Assembly (NCBI GenBank): GCA_016711295.1
Contig: JADJTE010000005.1
Coordinates: 411,597-475,596 of the forward strand
Direction: 5' to 3'
Source of the DNA: Sphingobacteriales bacterium
Lineage (GTDB): Bacteria > Bacteroidota > Bacteroidia > Chitinophagales > UBA2359
DNA length: 64,000 nucleotides
The first letter of the stretch is position 1, and every line of letters starts with the position of its first letter. Made by a program: the position numbers and the translations under genes. Positions 23,552-34,137 of this stretch are shown one piece after another. The notes under the pieces are model-generated. The model did no database searches. It saw only the letters and a list, made by a program, of their open reading frames with translations, and was not told where the DNA came from.

Positions 23552-23588
23552 ATAGCCCTTGCGAGTTATTCTAACTTGTGAGGGCTAT
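23552..23588 (+). terminator. long hairpin after the T9SS protein gene
   Basis: The stem ATAGCCCT...AGGGCTAT extends inward through GCGAGTTA/TAACTTGT with one or two mismatches, and TATTATTGG follows. It begins 46 bp after the stop of the preceding gene. Confidence 0.65.
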
Positions 23589-23635
23589 TATTGGCTATCC
23601 AATGGCATACGCGCAGCCCTTAGAATACTTATTTT

Positions 23636-23768
23636 GTAACTATTTAGCCTTATAGGGACAGCCTCCCAAGAATAGCTATTTCTAATCGAATATGCAATGA
23701 TTTCGGGCATTATTAGATGGGTATTGCCCAAAACCCCATACCCAAAACCCCGTACCCTAAATAGTTAC
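23636..23768 (-). mobile_element. 133-bp MITE-like element (family M1, copy B) with perfect 8-bp target duplication
   Basis: It starts GTAACTATTTAGCC and ends CCCTAAATAGTTAC, inverted relative to copy A. It is flanked on both sides by CTTATTTT (23628-23635 and 23769-23776), a perfect octamer duplication. The interior matches copy A in reverse (CGATGTCAGG replaced by GCAATGATTTCGGGCATT), with an extra ~20 bp near the left end. Confidence 0.88.
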
Positions 23769-23879
23769 CTTATTTTACAGCAATATGACACAATAACATA
23801 AAGGTTGCAAAAATATGGCAAGATTTTTGAAACTTAACTATACATCAATCTTACCCTATAAGTACCCAACCCTTGCCTA

Positions 23880-26800
23880 ATGCGCCTCCTATCTCGGTTT
23901 ATTTTGTTATATAGCTGTCTTATTGCCCTACCATTTTTAATATACGCTCATGCAGCACTCGGAGCGGTGATTGCTAACGACGATTCGGCAGCAACGTTTG
24001 CCAATGTTAGTATTATGCTGTTGGTATTGAGCAATGACGAAGGCAATAACCTGAGCCTCGAAATAATACTGCCGCCTGCACACGGCAGTGCAAGGGCAAT
24101 AATGGGCAATAGCATCACCTATACGCCCAATGCTGCTTATACGGGCAACGATTTTTTTACCTACCGAATTACAGATGCACTGAGCGGCGATTCGGATATA
24201 GCCAATGTCAGTATTATTGTCCAAGATTCGCCCTTATCTGCCGTGACAGCCATAGATGACGCCGCCCAAACCAACGCCGATACGCCTATTATTATTGATG
24301 TATTAGCCAATGATTTGGGCACCGGGATAGAATTATCGGCTATTGCCGCGCTGCCCCAACACGGCACAGCAAGCATCAACGCCTTGGAGGGCACTATTAC
24401 CTATATGCCCGATGCGGGTTATGTGGGCACAGATAATTTTGCCTATTTAGCCGCCAACAACAGCGGTGCCAGCGATATTGCCAACGTAAGTGTATCAATA
24501 ACAGCAAATAGCGGCACCGAAAATAGCCCTCCATACAGCGTATGGCTCGAATATTGCGCTGCACCTATGCAGGCAATTACCATTTGTGACCATTTTTTCG
24601 ACCCCGATGGCGATGATACTTATGTAGATTTAAACGCATCTACTACTACGTTTCATTGCAGCCTCAATACGGTGGGTAGTTCCGATTCGTGTTTCCGTTA
24701 TACGCCCTTGCCCGGCTTTTTGGGCATCGATACCGTGCATATTGTTGTGTGTGATGATAATATACCGCCCGCTTGTTCCGAATCAATTGCTGTAATACAT
24801 GTCAGCGCAAGCGGCTGTACTGCTCCTATTGCCATAGCAGATAATGTAGCCATAGGCAATAGCTTGGTGGTGCTAAATGGAACGGCTCTGCCCACCGAAA
24901 ACCCGTATTTGGGTGTATTACTACCTGCCAGCACCAACGACGAAAATCCTTGTGGTGGCGAAACACAATTATCTATCACCCAAATTAGTAGCCCGCCTGC
25001 CAACGGCACGGCACAAGTATGTCGGGGCAAATATGGTACGACCCCAATACGGCATTTAGCGGCACTGATGTTTTACAATACGTAGTATGCAATGCTTGTG
25101 GCTTATGCGATACGGCTTTGATGAGTATAAATGTAGCCCGCAGAGTGGTGGGGCTTGCGAAATTAGCGCAAAATATATGTATTGCTCCCTTTACAACCCT
25201 TGAAATATGCCCTGAATTTTGTACATTTACCAATCCTGACCTCGCCGATATCGACATCGATGCTTCGGCAGGAGCTATACAGGCTTTGGGAAATTCGGGT
25301 TGTTTCGATTATATACCACCCGCTATAAGCAGCGGCAATACAAATGTTGTATTTACGGTATGCAATATAGACCAAACTATTTGCGAAACATATACGGCAT
25401 ATATTGCCATAACTTTGCCACTTGCGGCGACCAAGCACCCGTAGCCCAAGACGACGAGGCGACTGCCATAATAGGGCAGAGCGTCATAGCATCTGTATTG
25501 GATAATGATAGCGACCCCGAAGGAAGCATCTTGTCGTTGAGCAATATTGTAATATCGCCTAATTGCGGTACGGCAGAAATTGTAGCCAACCAAATTGTAT
25601 TTTTTGCTGCTGCCGATTGCCCTGCTCAAACCGAATTGGTATATGCTGTATGCGACGCAAGCGGCTTATGCGATACAGCTACTTTGATTATCAATATTGA
25701 AACATCGGATATAGACCCATGTTATAATGATACCGAATTGTGTACCGTTCCGTTTCAGCCTACTGAATTATCATACCTCGAAATTTGCACCCATTTTTGC
25801 AATTTGGGAGACGGGGCACATATTATAGATGCCAATACAACGTTTCATTGCAGCATCACGCTACTAAATGATACCTGTTTTACTTATTTGCCCTTGCCGG
25901 GCTTTACGGACACCGACGAAGTAGCGGCGTATGCGTGCGACAATAGCGGTTTGTGCGATACAATTGTCTATACGGTGCATGTGGGTTGCACGCAACCTAC
26001 TGCTATGAACGACAATATGATTACTGAACAAGGGCAAAGCCTCGTCATATCGCCATTAGCCAACGATAGCGACCCTTGTAATAATGCACTTACGACACAA
26101 ATAGCCATAGCACCCCAAAACGGTACAGTGAGTATAAACCTCGATGGTACTTGGCTCTACACGCCCAACAGTGGATTTGTGGGCACAGAAACCATCACTT
26201 ATTTGGCGTGTAGCCCTTGCGCTGCCAGCCCTACTTGCGACGAAGCTACGGTTAGCATAATCGTAACACCCGCAGGCGGCAATCTACCACCTATTGCCAA
26301 CGACGATGCCGCCATCATCGAAACGAACCAAGCCTCCGCCATTGATATAATAGATAATGATACCGACCCCGATAATACAGCGGCGGAATGGACGACAAGT
26401 ATAAGCGAGCAACCCGCCAACGGCAGCGCGGCGATAGGCAGCAATAATATATTGGTATATACGCCCGACACAGGTTTTAATGGTACAGACCTGATAACCT
26501 ATGTTTTGTGCGACCCCGCAGGTGCGTGCGATACAGCTACGGTAATCCTTACGGTATCACCGCCCATACATGCGCAGTCCGATATTGTTTATACCCAACA
26601 AGGCAGCGCAGTAAATATTTATTTGCTTGCCAACGACGAAGGGCAAAATATCGGCATATCGAGTGTGAACGACTTGCCTAATTATGGCGGCATTACGGGC
26701 GCCGACCCCGAAACAGGTTTATTCACTTATCAGCCTCAAAGCGGATTTGTAGGCAATGATTATTTTACCTATATTGCTTGCAATGATTTAGGCAATTGCG

Positions 26801-29478
26801 ATACGGCTTTGGTCGTCATTATCGTATTGCCCGCTAATGCCGACAATATGCCTCCCGTAGCCAATAACGACCAAATGGCATTGCCTAATGCACAAACAAC
26901 CGATATTGACGTATTAGCCAACGATGCCGACCCCAACGGAAACCCGTTATCTATTGCACAAATCGTTATACCTCCCTTGAACGGTTTGGCGAGCATCAAT
27001 GCGGATAATACGATTAGCTATACACCCGAAGGCGACGCGCCTTATTGCGATAATTTTGCTTATATCGTGTGCGACAACGCTATGCCCGCGCTATGCGACA
27101 CGGCGTATGTGCAAGTGGTAGTAGGAGCAGCTACTTGCCAAAACCAAGCCCCAATAGCCAACAACGACGTAGCGACAGGAACAGACGGTGAGACAATTTG
27201 GATAGCTGTTCTAAATAACGATATGAGCAACGACGACGAAATAGCCCAACTATACGCCGCTTCTGTGCCGCAATACGGCAGTATCAGCCCTACGACAGTT
27301 GGATTTAGCTATATGCCACAAGCCGATTTTACGGGTACAGACTATTTTGCCTATATTATCTGCGACGCGGGTGCGCCTACACTATGCGATACAGCTTATG
27401 TTCTTATTAACATTCTGCCCCAAATCATAGCCGCACAGCCCGATATTGTTTATACCAACGAAAGCGTACCCGTTAGCATTGCGGTATTGACCAACGACGC
27501 AGGTACGGACATTATCGTAAATAGCATTATTAGCAACCCTGTTAATGGTAATATTATTGTCAATCCAAATGGCACGATTACTTACTCGCCCAATATCGGA
27601 TTTGCGGGTATAGATTATTTTGAATATCAAATTTGCGACCCCGCAGGCAATTGCGATATAAGTATAGTGAGCATTAATATATTAGCAGGTGGCGGCAATA
27701 ATATAGCTCCTAATGCGGTGAATGACTATTGGTCTTTGCCGACCAATACGCCCAGCATATTGCCAATACTCGACAACGATAGCGACCCGATGGGCGGCAA
27801 TGCCCTGATTATCGACAGCTATACAACAGCTACGAATGGCACGGTAGAAAATAATGGCGACGGAACGCTAACTTATACACCAAACTACGGTTTCGTAGGC
27901 ATAGATTCGATAACGTATGTGATATGTGATAATTTTAGCCCTGCTATGTGCGATACGGCAATAGTGGTAGTGTCGGTAAGTGGATTGGCGACCGCAGCTA
28001 ATGCCGCCCCCGTTGCCCAGAATGATTTTGTGGTGACTACAAATGATACAAACATCGAACTGAACCCGCTCGATAATGACAATGACCCCGACGGAGATAA
28101 CCTATATTTGTTGGGAATATCGCCCCCCGCTAATGGTATTGCAATTGTTGCGGGCAATACCGTAGTTTATACACCCTTGCCGAGTTTTGTGGGTACTGAT
28201 TATATCGTTTATATCGTATGCGACGATGGTTTGCCCGCTGTTTGCGACACTGCATATATTACTATAAATATAACAGGCGAGCCAACAATTGATAATTATG
28301 TAATGAGCGATACCACTGCCGAAAATATGCCTATTACAATATGCCCTGTACCGATAGCGGGATTTGAGCCAGCTACTATTGACCTAAATATGATACCACA
28401 AAACGGCATCGTAGGCATTGATACCGACACCTTTTGTTTGACCTATATACCTGCGGATAATTTTGTAGGTCTTGATAGCTTATCGGTGATGTTATGTACG
28501 ACAAACGATATTTGTTTTTCTGTTGTGGTATATATAACCGTTACACCTTTGGGCGATGCCCCAATCGCGCAGAATGATACTATCGATACGCCTTACGGCA
28601 CAACAATTGAAATATCGGTATTGGGCAACGATTATGACCCCGACGGCGATGATTTGACTGCTGTATTAGTGATGATGTCTACCATTTCGGATGGAGCAAG
28701 TGTACAGTTGAACCCAAGTAATCTAAGTTTGAACTATACGCCACCCTTGGGTTTTGTCGGTACAGATAGCTTTGCCTATCTTATTACTGATGCCACAGGC
28801 GAATGGAGCGATACGGCTTGGGTATTCGTAAGCACAGGCGAAAACCCCGACACGCTACCTCCTGACCTAAGTACAACGCTAATAGCCAACGACGATACAG
28901 CCCTGACCACGCAAGATACACCCATAGCGATAGATGTGTTGGGTAACGATGAAGCAGACAGCGATTATTGGACAAATATTGCCGTAGCAATTATCGTTTC
29001 GCCGATATATGGCGATACCGCACTAAATCCTGATGGAACGATAAACTATACGCCCAATCCCGATTTTGTGGGCTACGATACCTTAGCATACAACCTATGT
29101 GCTACCAATGATATGGGGCAAACAATTTGTGATACGGCTTTTATAGTCATTAATATAATAAGCAATGACATGCCGACAGACTGTGCCGCGCCCTTAATGG
29201 CAAGCGGATTTTCGCCCAACAATGATAATATAAACGACTTATGGTTGATAGAAGGGGTAGATGCCCTATGTATCAGCCAAGCCACTTTGCTCATTTTTAA
29301 TCGTTGGGGCGATGTAGTGTATCGGGCAGAAAATTATCAAAACAATATAGCTTGGAACGGACAATTCAGAAATACAGATGGCGATGTGCCTGATGCTACG
29401 TACTTCTATACGTTCAGCTATCTACAAGACGATAATATTGCCAAATCGGTACAAGGCTGTGTAGAGCTGAGGCGATAA
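23880..29478 (+). CDS. giant Ig-like (Big_9/cadherin-like) repeat surface protein with gliding-motility C-terminal domain
   Basis: It opens with a signal peptide (MRLLSRFILLYSCLIALPFL). About 15 Ig-like modules follow, each reading roughly A-x-DD ... VLANDxD ... NGT ... YTPxxGFxGTDxFxY, a pattern of bacterial Big_9 / cadherin-like tandem repeats that often bind Ca2+ (many DPDGDD and DNDxDPD loops). Cys pairs recur in CDNA and CDTA phrases. A CHU_C domain ends the protein (GFSPNNDNINDLWLIEG ... IFNRWGDVVY). About 1,866 residues once shifts near 25020 and 25422 are joined. T9SS export, surface location and an adhesin or matrix role are inferred. It is the longest gene in the window. Confidence 0.88.
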
Positions 29479-29658
29479 AGCGCAGCAATGCAGGCAATTA
29501 TCCGTTTCTATTGGTCTGATTTCCTAATTTTTTAGACTAAGTTTTATCTGTCTGACGATGAGCAAAGAATACGCGGCAGGCGAAATAATAGCGTCCACGA
29601 TTTAAATCGTAGGCTATGATTGCCGATGTTATTCTATGAATGGATTTATCCATTTTTC

Positions 29659-29771
29659 GTAACTATTTAGGGTATAGGGTTTTGGGTATGGGGTAATGAG
29701 CAATACTTATCTAATAATGCCTGACATCGCTGCCTATTCGATTAGTTCCCCCTAAAAGGCTAAATAGTTAC
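29659..29771 (+). mobile_element. 113-bp MITE-like element (family M1, copy C)
   Basis: Ends GTAACTATTTAG and CTAAATAGTTAC; almost identical to copy A over the full length. The flanking octamers CATTTTTC and CATTTTTG agree at 7 of 8 positions, consistent with an ageing target duplication. The 180 bp between the preceding gene and this element hold only a lone M2-like end (TTGGTCTGATTTCC near 29506). Confidence 0.82.
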
Positions 29772-29907
29772 CATTTTTGGTAGTGCTACAAATGTAGGGT
29801 TAAATAGCTTCTAAATCGTATACGCCATAAGCTTTTTATCCAAAGAACAGCCTTACATTTAACGCACTACCCCATTTTTCTTTACTATGCTGTGTTGTTC
29901 AATCAAT

Positions 29908-30288
29908 AACCGTTTTTAAGCCCCGTAGGGGCGACATCCTAATAGAAAATAAAGACGGATAGCAACAAAAGCCCCGTAGGGGCGATATTCTAATGGTCTG
30001 TGTTATAAATTGTAGCGAGGGCACGAGCGAGATGCGCAGGTTATTTTTTTAGTCAAAATTAGAAACCACCAACAGAAAAACCGACAATAACCGTTTTTAA
30101 GCCCCGTAGGGGCGAAATCCTAATAGAAAATAAAGGCAGACAGCAACGAAAGCCCCGTAGGGGCGATATACTAATGGTCTCTGTTTTAAATTTCAGGAAC
30201 AAATTTTGGTAAATGCCGATTTGGAGCAGAGGCGCGAGCAAGACGCTCACGTTACTTTTTTACTCAAAATTAGAAAATCAAACCACTA
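29908..30288 (+). repeat. mosaic repeat cluster (family M2) in order B-A-B-A
   Basis: Four CCCC-GTA-GGGG hairpins lie at 29921, 29972, 30102 and 30153, that is two pairs, each 51 bp apart. Each pair (B module, containing CTAATAGAAAATAAAG) is followed by an A module (AATGGTCTG ... CTCAAAATTAGAAA). The last A ends AAACCACTA at 30288, overlapping the stop codon of the AlbA-type gene. It lies in the gap between convergent genes. Confidence 0.8.
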
Positions 30289-30948
30289 TTTTGGAGGTAT
30301 GATTGTTTGTTTTCCTGCTACAAACACTTGTTCGTCGGCAGTAGGGCGCAGAAACCCGTCAAGCAGTAAATCGAACAAGGTGCGCTTCGCCAAGCGTTCG
30401 GGGCATTGTTTCAGGCGCATATAATCGACTACGCTGATGCTGCCGTATTCGCTTAGATGGCGACTTATCTCGGTTTTGAGTTGTTGGTAGGCGGTGTTGT
30501 TGCGGGGTAGGCGTGTGAGGTCACCGCTCCAAATAGCCGCTTCGAGCATTGGGCTTGGTTCTACGCATTGGTCGCCTATGCGCACAAACATTTTTTGCTG
30601 CCCTGCTTTATCGATGGCATAATGGGGTTTTTGCGCACTCTCCTCAATGGTAGCGATGAGTAGGGTTTTGCCTTGCCGGACATATACCTCAAATTGTGGT
30701 ATGATAGGTGGCGTGCAGAAGCGTTGCCCTGCTACTTCGAGGGCATATTGCTGCTCTTCGACGTTGGTGCCAATAATTTGTTTGTTATCATTGATGCCTA
30801 TAATCAAATCGCCGCCTTTGGAATTGGCAAATGCTACCATATTGCGGGCAATTTTATAGGGTGCGGCTACGCTAAGTTTAAAATCGAGGCGCGGACCTTC
30901 GCCGTCTGCGAGCCATTGTTGGATAGGATTACGCCGCATGACAAACAA
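30286..30948 (-). CDS. AlbA_2 (Schlafen-type) domain protein
   Basis: The N-terminal AlbA_2 domain shows LDFKLSVAAPYKIARNMVAF, ANSKGGDLIIGINDNKQIIG and the later FVRIGDQCVEPS, a pattern shared by proteins annotated as ATP-binding or helix-turn-helix transcription regulators with a Schlafen AlbA_2 fold. The C-terminal ~65 residues look like a winged-helix segment (EISRHLSEYGSISVVDYMRL). 220 residues. The start could be the ATG at 30948 or at 30939 (MRRNPIQQWL). The role is unknown: regulation or nucleic-acid processing. Its TAG stop lies in the end of a mosaic repeat, so the native C-terminus may have been altered by that insertion. Confidence 0.8.
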   Translation of the reverse strand: MFVMRRNPIQQWLADGEGPRLDFKLSVAAPYKIARNMVAFANSKGGDLIIGINDNKQIIGTNVEEQQYALEVAGQRFCTPPIIPQFEVYVRQGKTLLIATIEESAQKPHYAIDKAGQQKMFVRIGDQCVEPSPMLEAAIWSGDLTRLPRNNTAYQQLKTEISRHLSEYGSISVVDYMRLKQCPERLAKRTLFDLLLDGFLRPTADEQVFVAGKQTIIPPK

Positions 30949-30975
30949 AAAAATGCTGGCTGAATAAAATAATTA

Positions 30976-31009
30976 CAGGCAAGCCATCATTAGACAGATG
31001 ACTTGCCTG
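30976..31009 (-). terminator. hairpin downstream of tRNA-Pro
   Basis: CAGGCAAG / CTTGCCTG stem extended by CATC/GATG with one mismatch. On the minus strand TAATTATTTTATT follows. It sits 14 bp past the tRNA 3' end. Confidence 0.65.
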
Positions 31010-31022
31010 CAATGGCAAAAAG

Positions 31023-31096
31023 TCGGGATGACTGGATTCGAACCAGCGACCCCACGCCCCCAGACGTGTACTCTAAACCGGACTGAGCTTATCCCG
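31023..31096 (-). tRNA. tRNA-Pro(GGG), no encoded CCA
   Basis: On the minus strand the 5' side reads CGGGATA and the 3' side CATCCCG then A, giving a mostly paired acceptor stem with a mismatch at the seventh pair. The T arm is GCTGG-TTCGAAT-CCAGT and the D arm has GCTCAG...GAGT. The anticodon stem pairs CACGT with GCGTG around a loop CTGGGG that is one nucleotide short; the anticodon is best read as GGG. The 5' side seems to lack one base against the usual GGGATGTAGC pattern. Both oddities fit indel errors at G runs. A TACCTTTG promoter lies 64 bp upstream. Confidence 0.8.
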
Positions 31097-31159
31097 AACT
31101 ATGCCGACCAAAACCGCGCTCGGACGAATCGCCTCGACATGCCTTTTGGTAACGGAGTG

Positions 31160-31167
31160 CAAAGGTA
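31160..31167 (-). promoter_or_regulatory. TAnnTTTG promoter element for tRNA-Pro
   Basis: The minus strand reads TACCTTTGC, matching the -7 consensus, 64 nt before the tRNA 5' end. Confidence 0.55.
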
Positions 31168-31305
31168 GGGCACATCAGTTAATTTGCCAAACTTTTGCGG
31201 CACTATTTTCAAAAAAAAATTTTGATGCAACAAAGCCCGCCTTATTTTGTTGAATAGGCACGCAATTGATGTCTTTGGCTTTTTACCTCAATTATGGGTG
31301 CAAAT

Positions 31306-31419
31306 GTAACTATTTAGGGTATAGGGTTTTGGGTATGGGGTAAATGAGCAATTCTTATCTAATAATGCCTGACATCGCTGCATATTCGATTAGTTCCCCC
31401 TACAAGGCTAAATAGCTAC
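31306..31419 (+). mobile_element. 114-bp MITE-like element (family M1, copy D) with perfect 8-bp target duplication
   Basis: Starts GTAACTATTTAG, ends CTAAATAGCTAC (one mismatch in the inverted repeat). It is flanked by GTGCAAAT at 31298-31305 and 31420-31427. The interior is nearly identical to copies A and C. It lies between the divergent tRNA-Pro and metallophosphoesterase genes. Confidence 0.88.
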
Positions 31420-31508
31420 GTGCAAATTATTTTTTTTGATGTAAAATCGTATTTGTTTATAACAACGCTTAATGCTCAACCCCATTAGGTACCTACTATT
31501 ATTTAACT

Positions 31509-32737
31509 ATGCCTCGTTTTTTGCTTCCCCTTATCCCTTTTGCCTTTTTGTTGGCTATCGATTTATATGCTTATCAAGGGTTTAGAACTGCGCTGCCCCA
31601 CCGCGCCTGGCATATTGCCTATTGGGTTCTGTCGCTCGTGATATACGGGTTGTTTGTTTATGGCATGATGAACGATTTTCGGACTTGGCAGTTTCAAGGA
31701 AAAGCCTATATCAGCGGGGCTTTCATCATAGCATTTGTATTTAAATTCATTTTTGTTTGGTTTGTAGTCGCCGACGATTTTTTGCGTTTGGGCAAATTGG
31801 TATTTCGTTGGCGGCAAAACCCTACTCCTACGGGCGCGGGCGAACCCATTGCACGCTCCGAATTTCTCACCCGTTTGGGCTTGGCAATAGCGAGCATTCC
31901 GTTGAGTGCCTTGCTGTGGGGCGCAGTGCGCAACCCCTACAACTACCAGATTAGCCGCGTGACATTGTCCATTCCTGACCTGCCCGATGCCTTGATTGGT
32001 ACTACCATTGCACAAATATCGGATATTCACACGGGTAGCTTTACGGCAAAAACGCCTCTTTGCGTGCCGTGTCGATGATAAACGAGCTGGGAGCAGATAT
32101 GATATTTTTTACGGGCGATTTGGTCAATTATCGCTCGGTCGAAGCCCTGCCCTATATACCTATTTTTTCGCAAATAAAAGCCCCGTTGGGTGTTTTTTTC
32201 GGTCCAAGGCAACCACGATTATGGCGATTATTTCGATTGGGATACGGCAGACGACAAGGCAGCAGGCAACGCTCTGATGGAAAAAATACATGCCGATATG
32301 GGTTGGGATTTATTGCTGAACGAACACCGCATCGTCGAAAAAAATGGGCATAAAATAGCCGTCATCGGCGTAGAAAATTGGAGTAAAAACCGCCGATTTA
32401 GTCAATATGGCAATTTGCCCCAAGCCTATACTGGCTGCGAAGATTGTAACGTCAGCTATTATTGTCACACGACCCGTCGCATTGGCGCGGCGAGGTGTTG
32501 CCTGATTTTAAAGATATTAACGCCGTTTTTTCGGGACATACACACGGTTTGCAATTTGGTATTAACTTTGCAGGCTTCAAATGGAGTCCCGTACAATACG
32601 CCTACCAAGAATGGAAAGGGCTATATACCGAAAATCAACAACATCTATATGTCAATACGGGATTTGGCTTTGTAGCCTATCCTGGGCGAGTGGGTTTTTT
32701 GCCCGAAATAACCTTGTTTACACTCGAAAAAGCATAG
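31509..32737 (+). CDS. membrane-anchored metallophosphoesterase, frameshifted
   Basis: The N-terminal ~130 residues contain several membrane segments (FLLPLIPFAFLLAIDLYAYQ, AFIIAFVFKFIFVWFVV). The calcineurin-like domain shows all metal motifs once four frames are joined: SDIHTG, then FFTGDLVN, GNHDYGDY, LLSHDPSHW and FSGHTHG. Breaks lie near 32052, 32195 and 32462, two of them at A or T runs. Family knowledge: YkuE/YaeI-type enzymes hydrolyse phosphodiesters, some of them on lipids; the substrate is unknown here. Joined length ~410 residues. The HIT-protein gene starts 55 bp downstream on the same strand. Confidence 0.85.
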
Positions 32738-32792
32738 GGTTGTACTGCCCACCATTTTCTCAAATCTATCCACCACAAGCCACTCTAATCCC

Positions 32793-33190
32793 ATGCCCAG
32801 TATTTTTTCGCGCATCGTAGCAGGCGAAATCCCGTGTTATAAAGTAGCCGAAAACGACCATTTTTTGGCATTTTTCGATATTCGCCCCCTTGCCAAGGGC
32901 ACACCTTAGTGATACCGAAAGCCGAAACCGATTATTTGTTCGATTTAGCAGACGACACCCTCGCCGATATGATGGTATTTGCCAAGCGCGTAGCCCGCGC
33001 CCTCGAGCAGCACGTAGCCTGCGCACGCATTGGCGTAGCGGTTATCGGCTTGGAAGTGCCCCATGCTCATATCCATTTAGTGCCTATCAATGGCATACAC
33101 GACCTCGATTTTTCGCGCGAGCGCGTATCGGTGTCTGCCGACGAAATGGAACAATTGGCTACGCTTATCAAGGCTACCTTAGCACAATAA
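32793..33190 (+). CDS. HIT-family nucleotide hydrolase, one frameshift
   Basis: The start MPSIFSRIVAGEIPCYKVAE is family-typical (HinT-like). A 1-nt loss near 32898 breaks PLAKGHTLVIPK; downstream the frame carries ETDYLFDLADDT and the histidine triad EVPHAHIHLVPI near the C-terminus. ~132 residues, normal length. HIT enzymes hydrolyse AMP- or GMP-phosphoramidates and related nucleotides in the cytosol. It lies between the phosphoesterase and RMD1-like genes in a same-strand run. Confidence 0.9.
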
Positions 33191-33239
33191 GGCGCGTTGT
33201 ACCCCTTTTCTGCAATAGCTAACTAACCTCTCCCGCGCT

Positions 33240-34028
33240 ATGCCTCAAAAAATGCCTATCGCTGCTTTTCAGATAGCCGATAGCATCGACCTCAAACGCC
33301 TACGCAGCGAATATACCGCCTTGCCTAATGCCGAAAGCAGTTCGGAGCTATTTTACCACCTTGACGGCGGTGCTTTTATGTATGTCTGCAATTATGGCGT
33401 AGTGGCATTTGCCCACCTGAACGAGATAAGTATGAGCCAAAATATACAATGGCTGCAAAGTTATTGCAACCGATTGCTAACCGAAAAAATACGCGAAGAT
33501 TTTGAATTGATAACCGACAAAAATAGTGCCATTGCCTTTCAGTTCAATAGTTTGGTAGTGCCTCATTCAGACGATAAATTGATTCGTATTGTTTTGTTTA
33601 ATGTAGCCCAGTCTATTGCCCTTGATTATTATGACCATAGCTCCGAAGCCCTATTAGCAGATGTGCGTAGCCATACAGACCACTTAGAAACGACGGGTAG
33701 CCTACAATTGAGCCGTAAAAATATGCTGCGCTTTATCGGCAAATCGCTCAATAGTAAAAATCGCATTGCTGCCAACCTCTATCTGTTCGATAGCCCCGAC
33801 CTCACGTGGGAAGATGAATATTTGGATAAAATACATCGAGGTTTGGTTAAAACCTTTGACTTACCCGCGCGTTTTCGCGAGATAGAATATACCTTTAAAA
33901 TTGTAGAGGACAACCTCAACGTATTTAGCGATATTTACCAACATCGAGAAAGTGCCATGCTCGAATGGATTATCATCATCTTAATCTTGATAGAAGTAGG
34001 CGATTTGATATTATCGCGTTTGTTCTAA
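33240..34028 (+). CDS. RMD1/YagE family (DUF155) protein
   Basis: 262 residues, intact. It has the conserved DUF155 layout: an N-terminal beta part (ELFYHLDGGAFMYVCNYGVV, FAHLNEISM), a central helical part (RIVLFNVAQSIALDYYDHSS) and a C-terminal coiled region (FREIEYTFKIVEDNLNVFSD, IYQHRESAMLEW) followed by one membrane segment (IIIILILIEVGDLILSRLF). Family members include yeast RMD1 and RMND1, linked to mitochondrial translation and membrane anchoring; the bacterial role is unknown. It starts 49 bp after the HIT gene. Confidence 0.85.
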   Translation: MPQKMPIAAFQIADSIDLKRLRSEYTALPNAESSSELFYHLDGGAFMYVCNYGVVAFAHLNEISMSQNIQWLQSYCNRLLTEKIREDFELITDKNSAIAFQFNSLVVPHSDDKLIRIVLFNVAQSIALDYYDHSSEALLADVRSHTDHLETTGSLQLSRKNMLRFIGKSLNSKNRIAANLYLFDSPDLTWEDEYLDKIHRGLVKTFDLPARFREIEYTFKIVEDNLNVFSDIYQHRESAMLEWIIIILILIEVGDLILSRLF

Positions 34029-34124
34029 TAAATATAAATAGTCGCATCAATCCTTGTTGTAACATTATATCGCATATTTTTGTCAGAAATGCTTATTCAT
34101 ATAGGAATATTCCGCAAAAAGTAG

Positions 34125-34132
34125 TACATTTG
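34125..34132 (+). promoter_or_regulatory. TAnnTTTG promoter element abutting the HMG-CoA lyase start
   Basis: TACATTTG ends 5 nt before the ATG at 34138. With usual spacing the transcript would start at or within a base or two of that ATG, suggesting a leaderless mRNA. Confidence 0.55.
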
Positions 34133-34137
34133 TGCGC

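Noticed and set aside
25300..25629. Overlapping frames near the Ig-like gene junction considered as separate genes
   Set aside because: They are pieces of one repeat protein split by frameshifts near 25020 and 25422; repeat periodicity continues across them.
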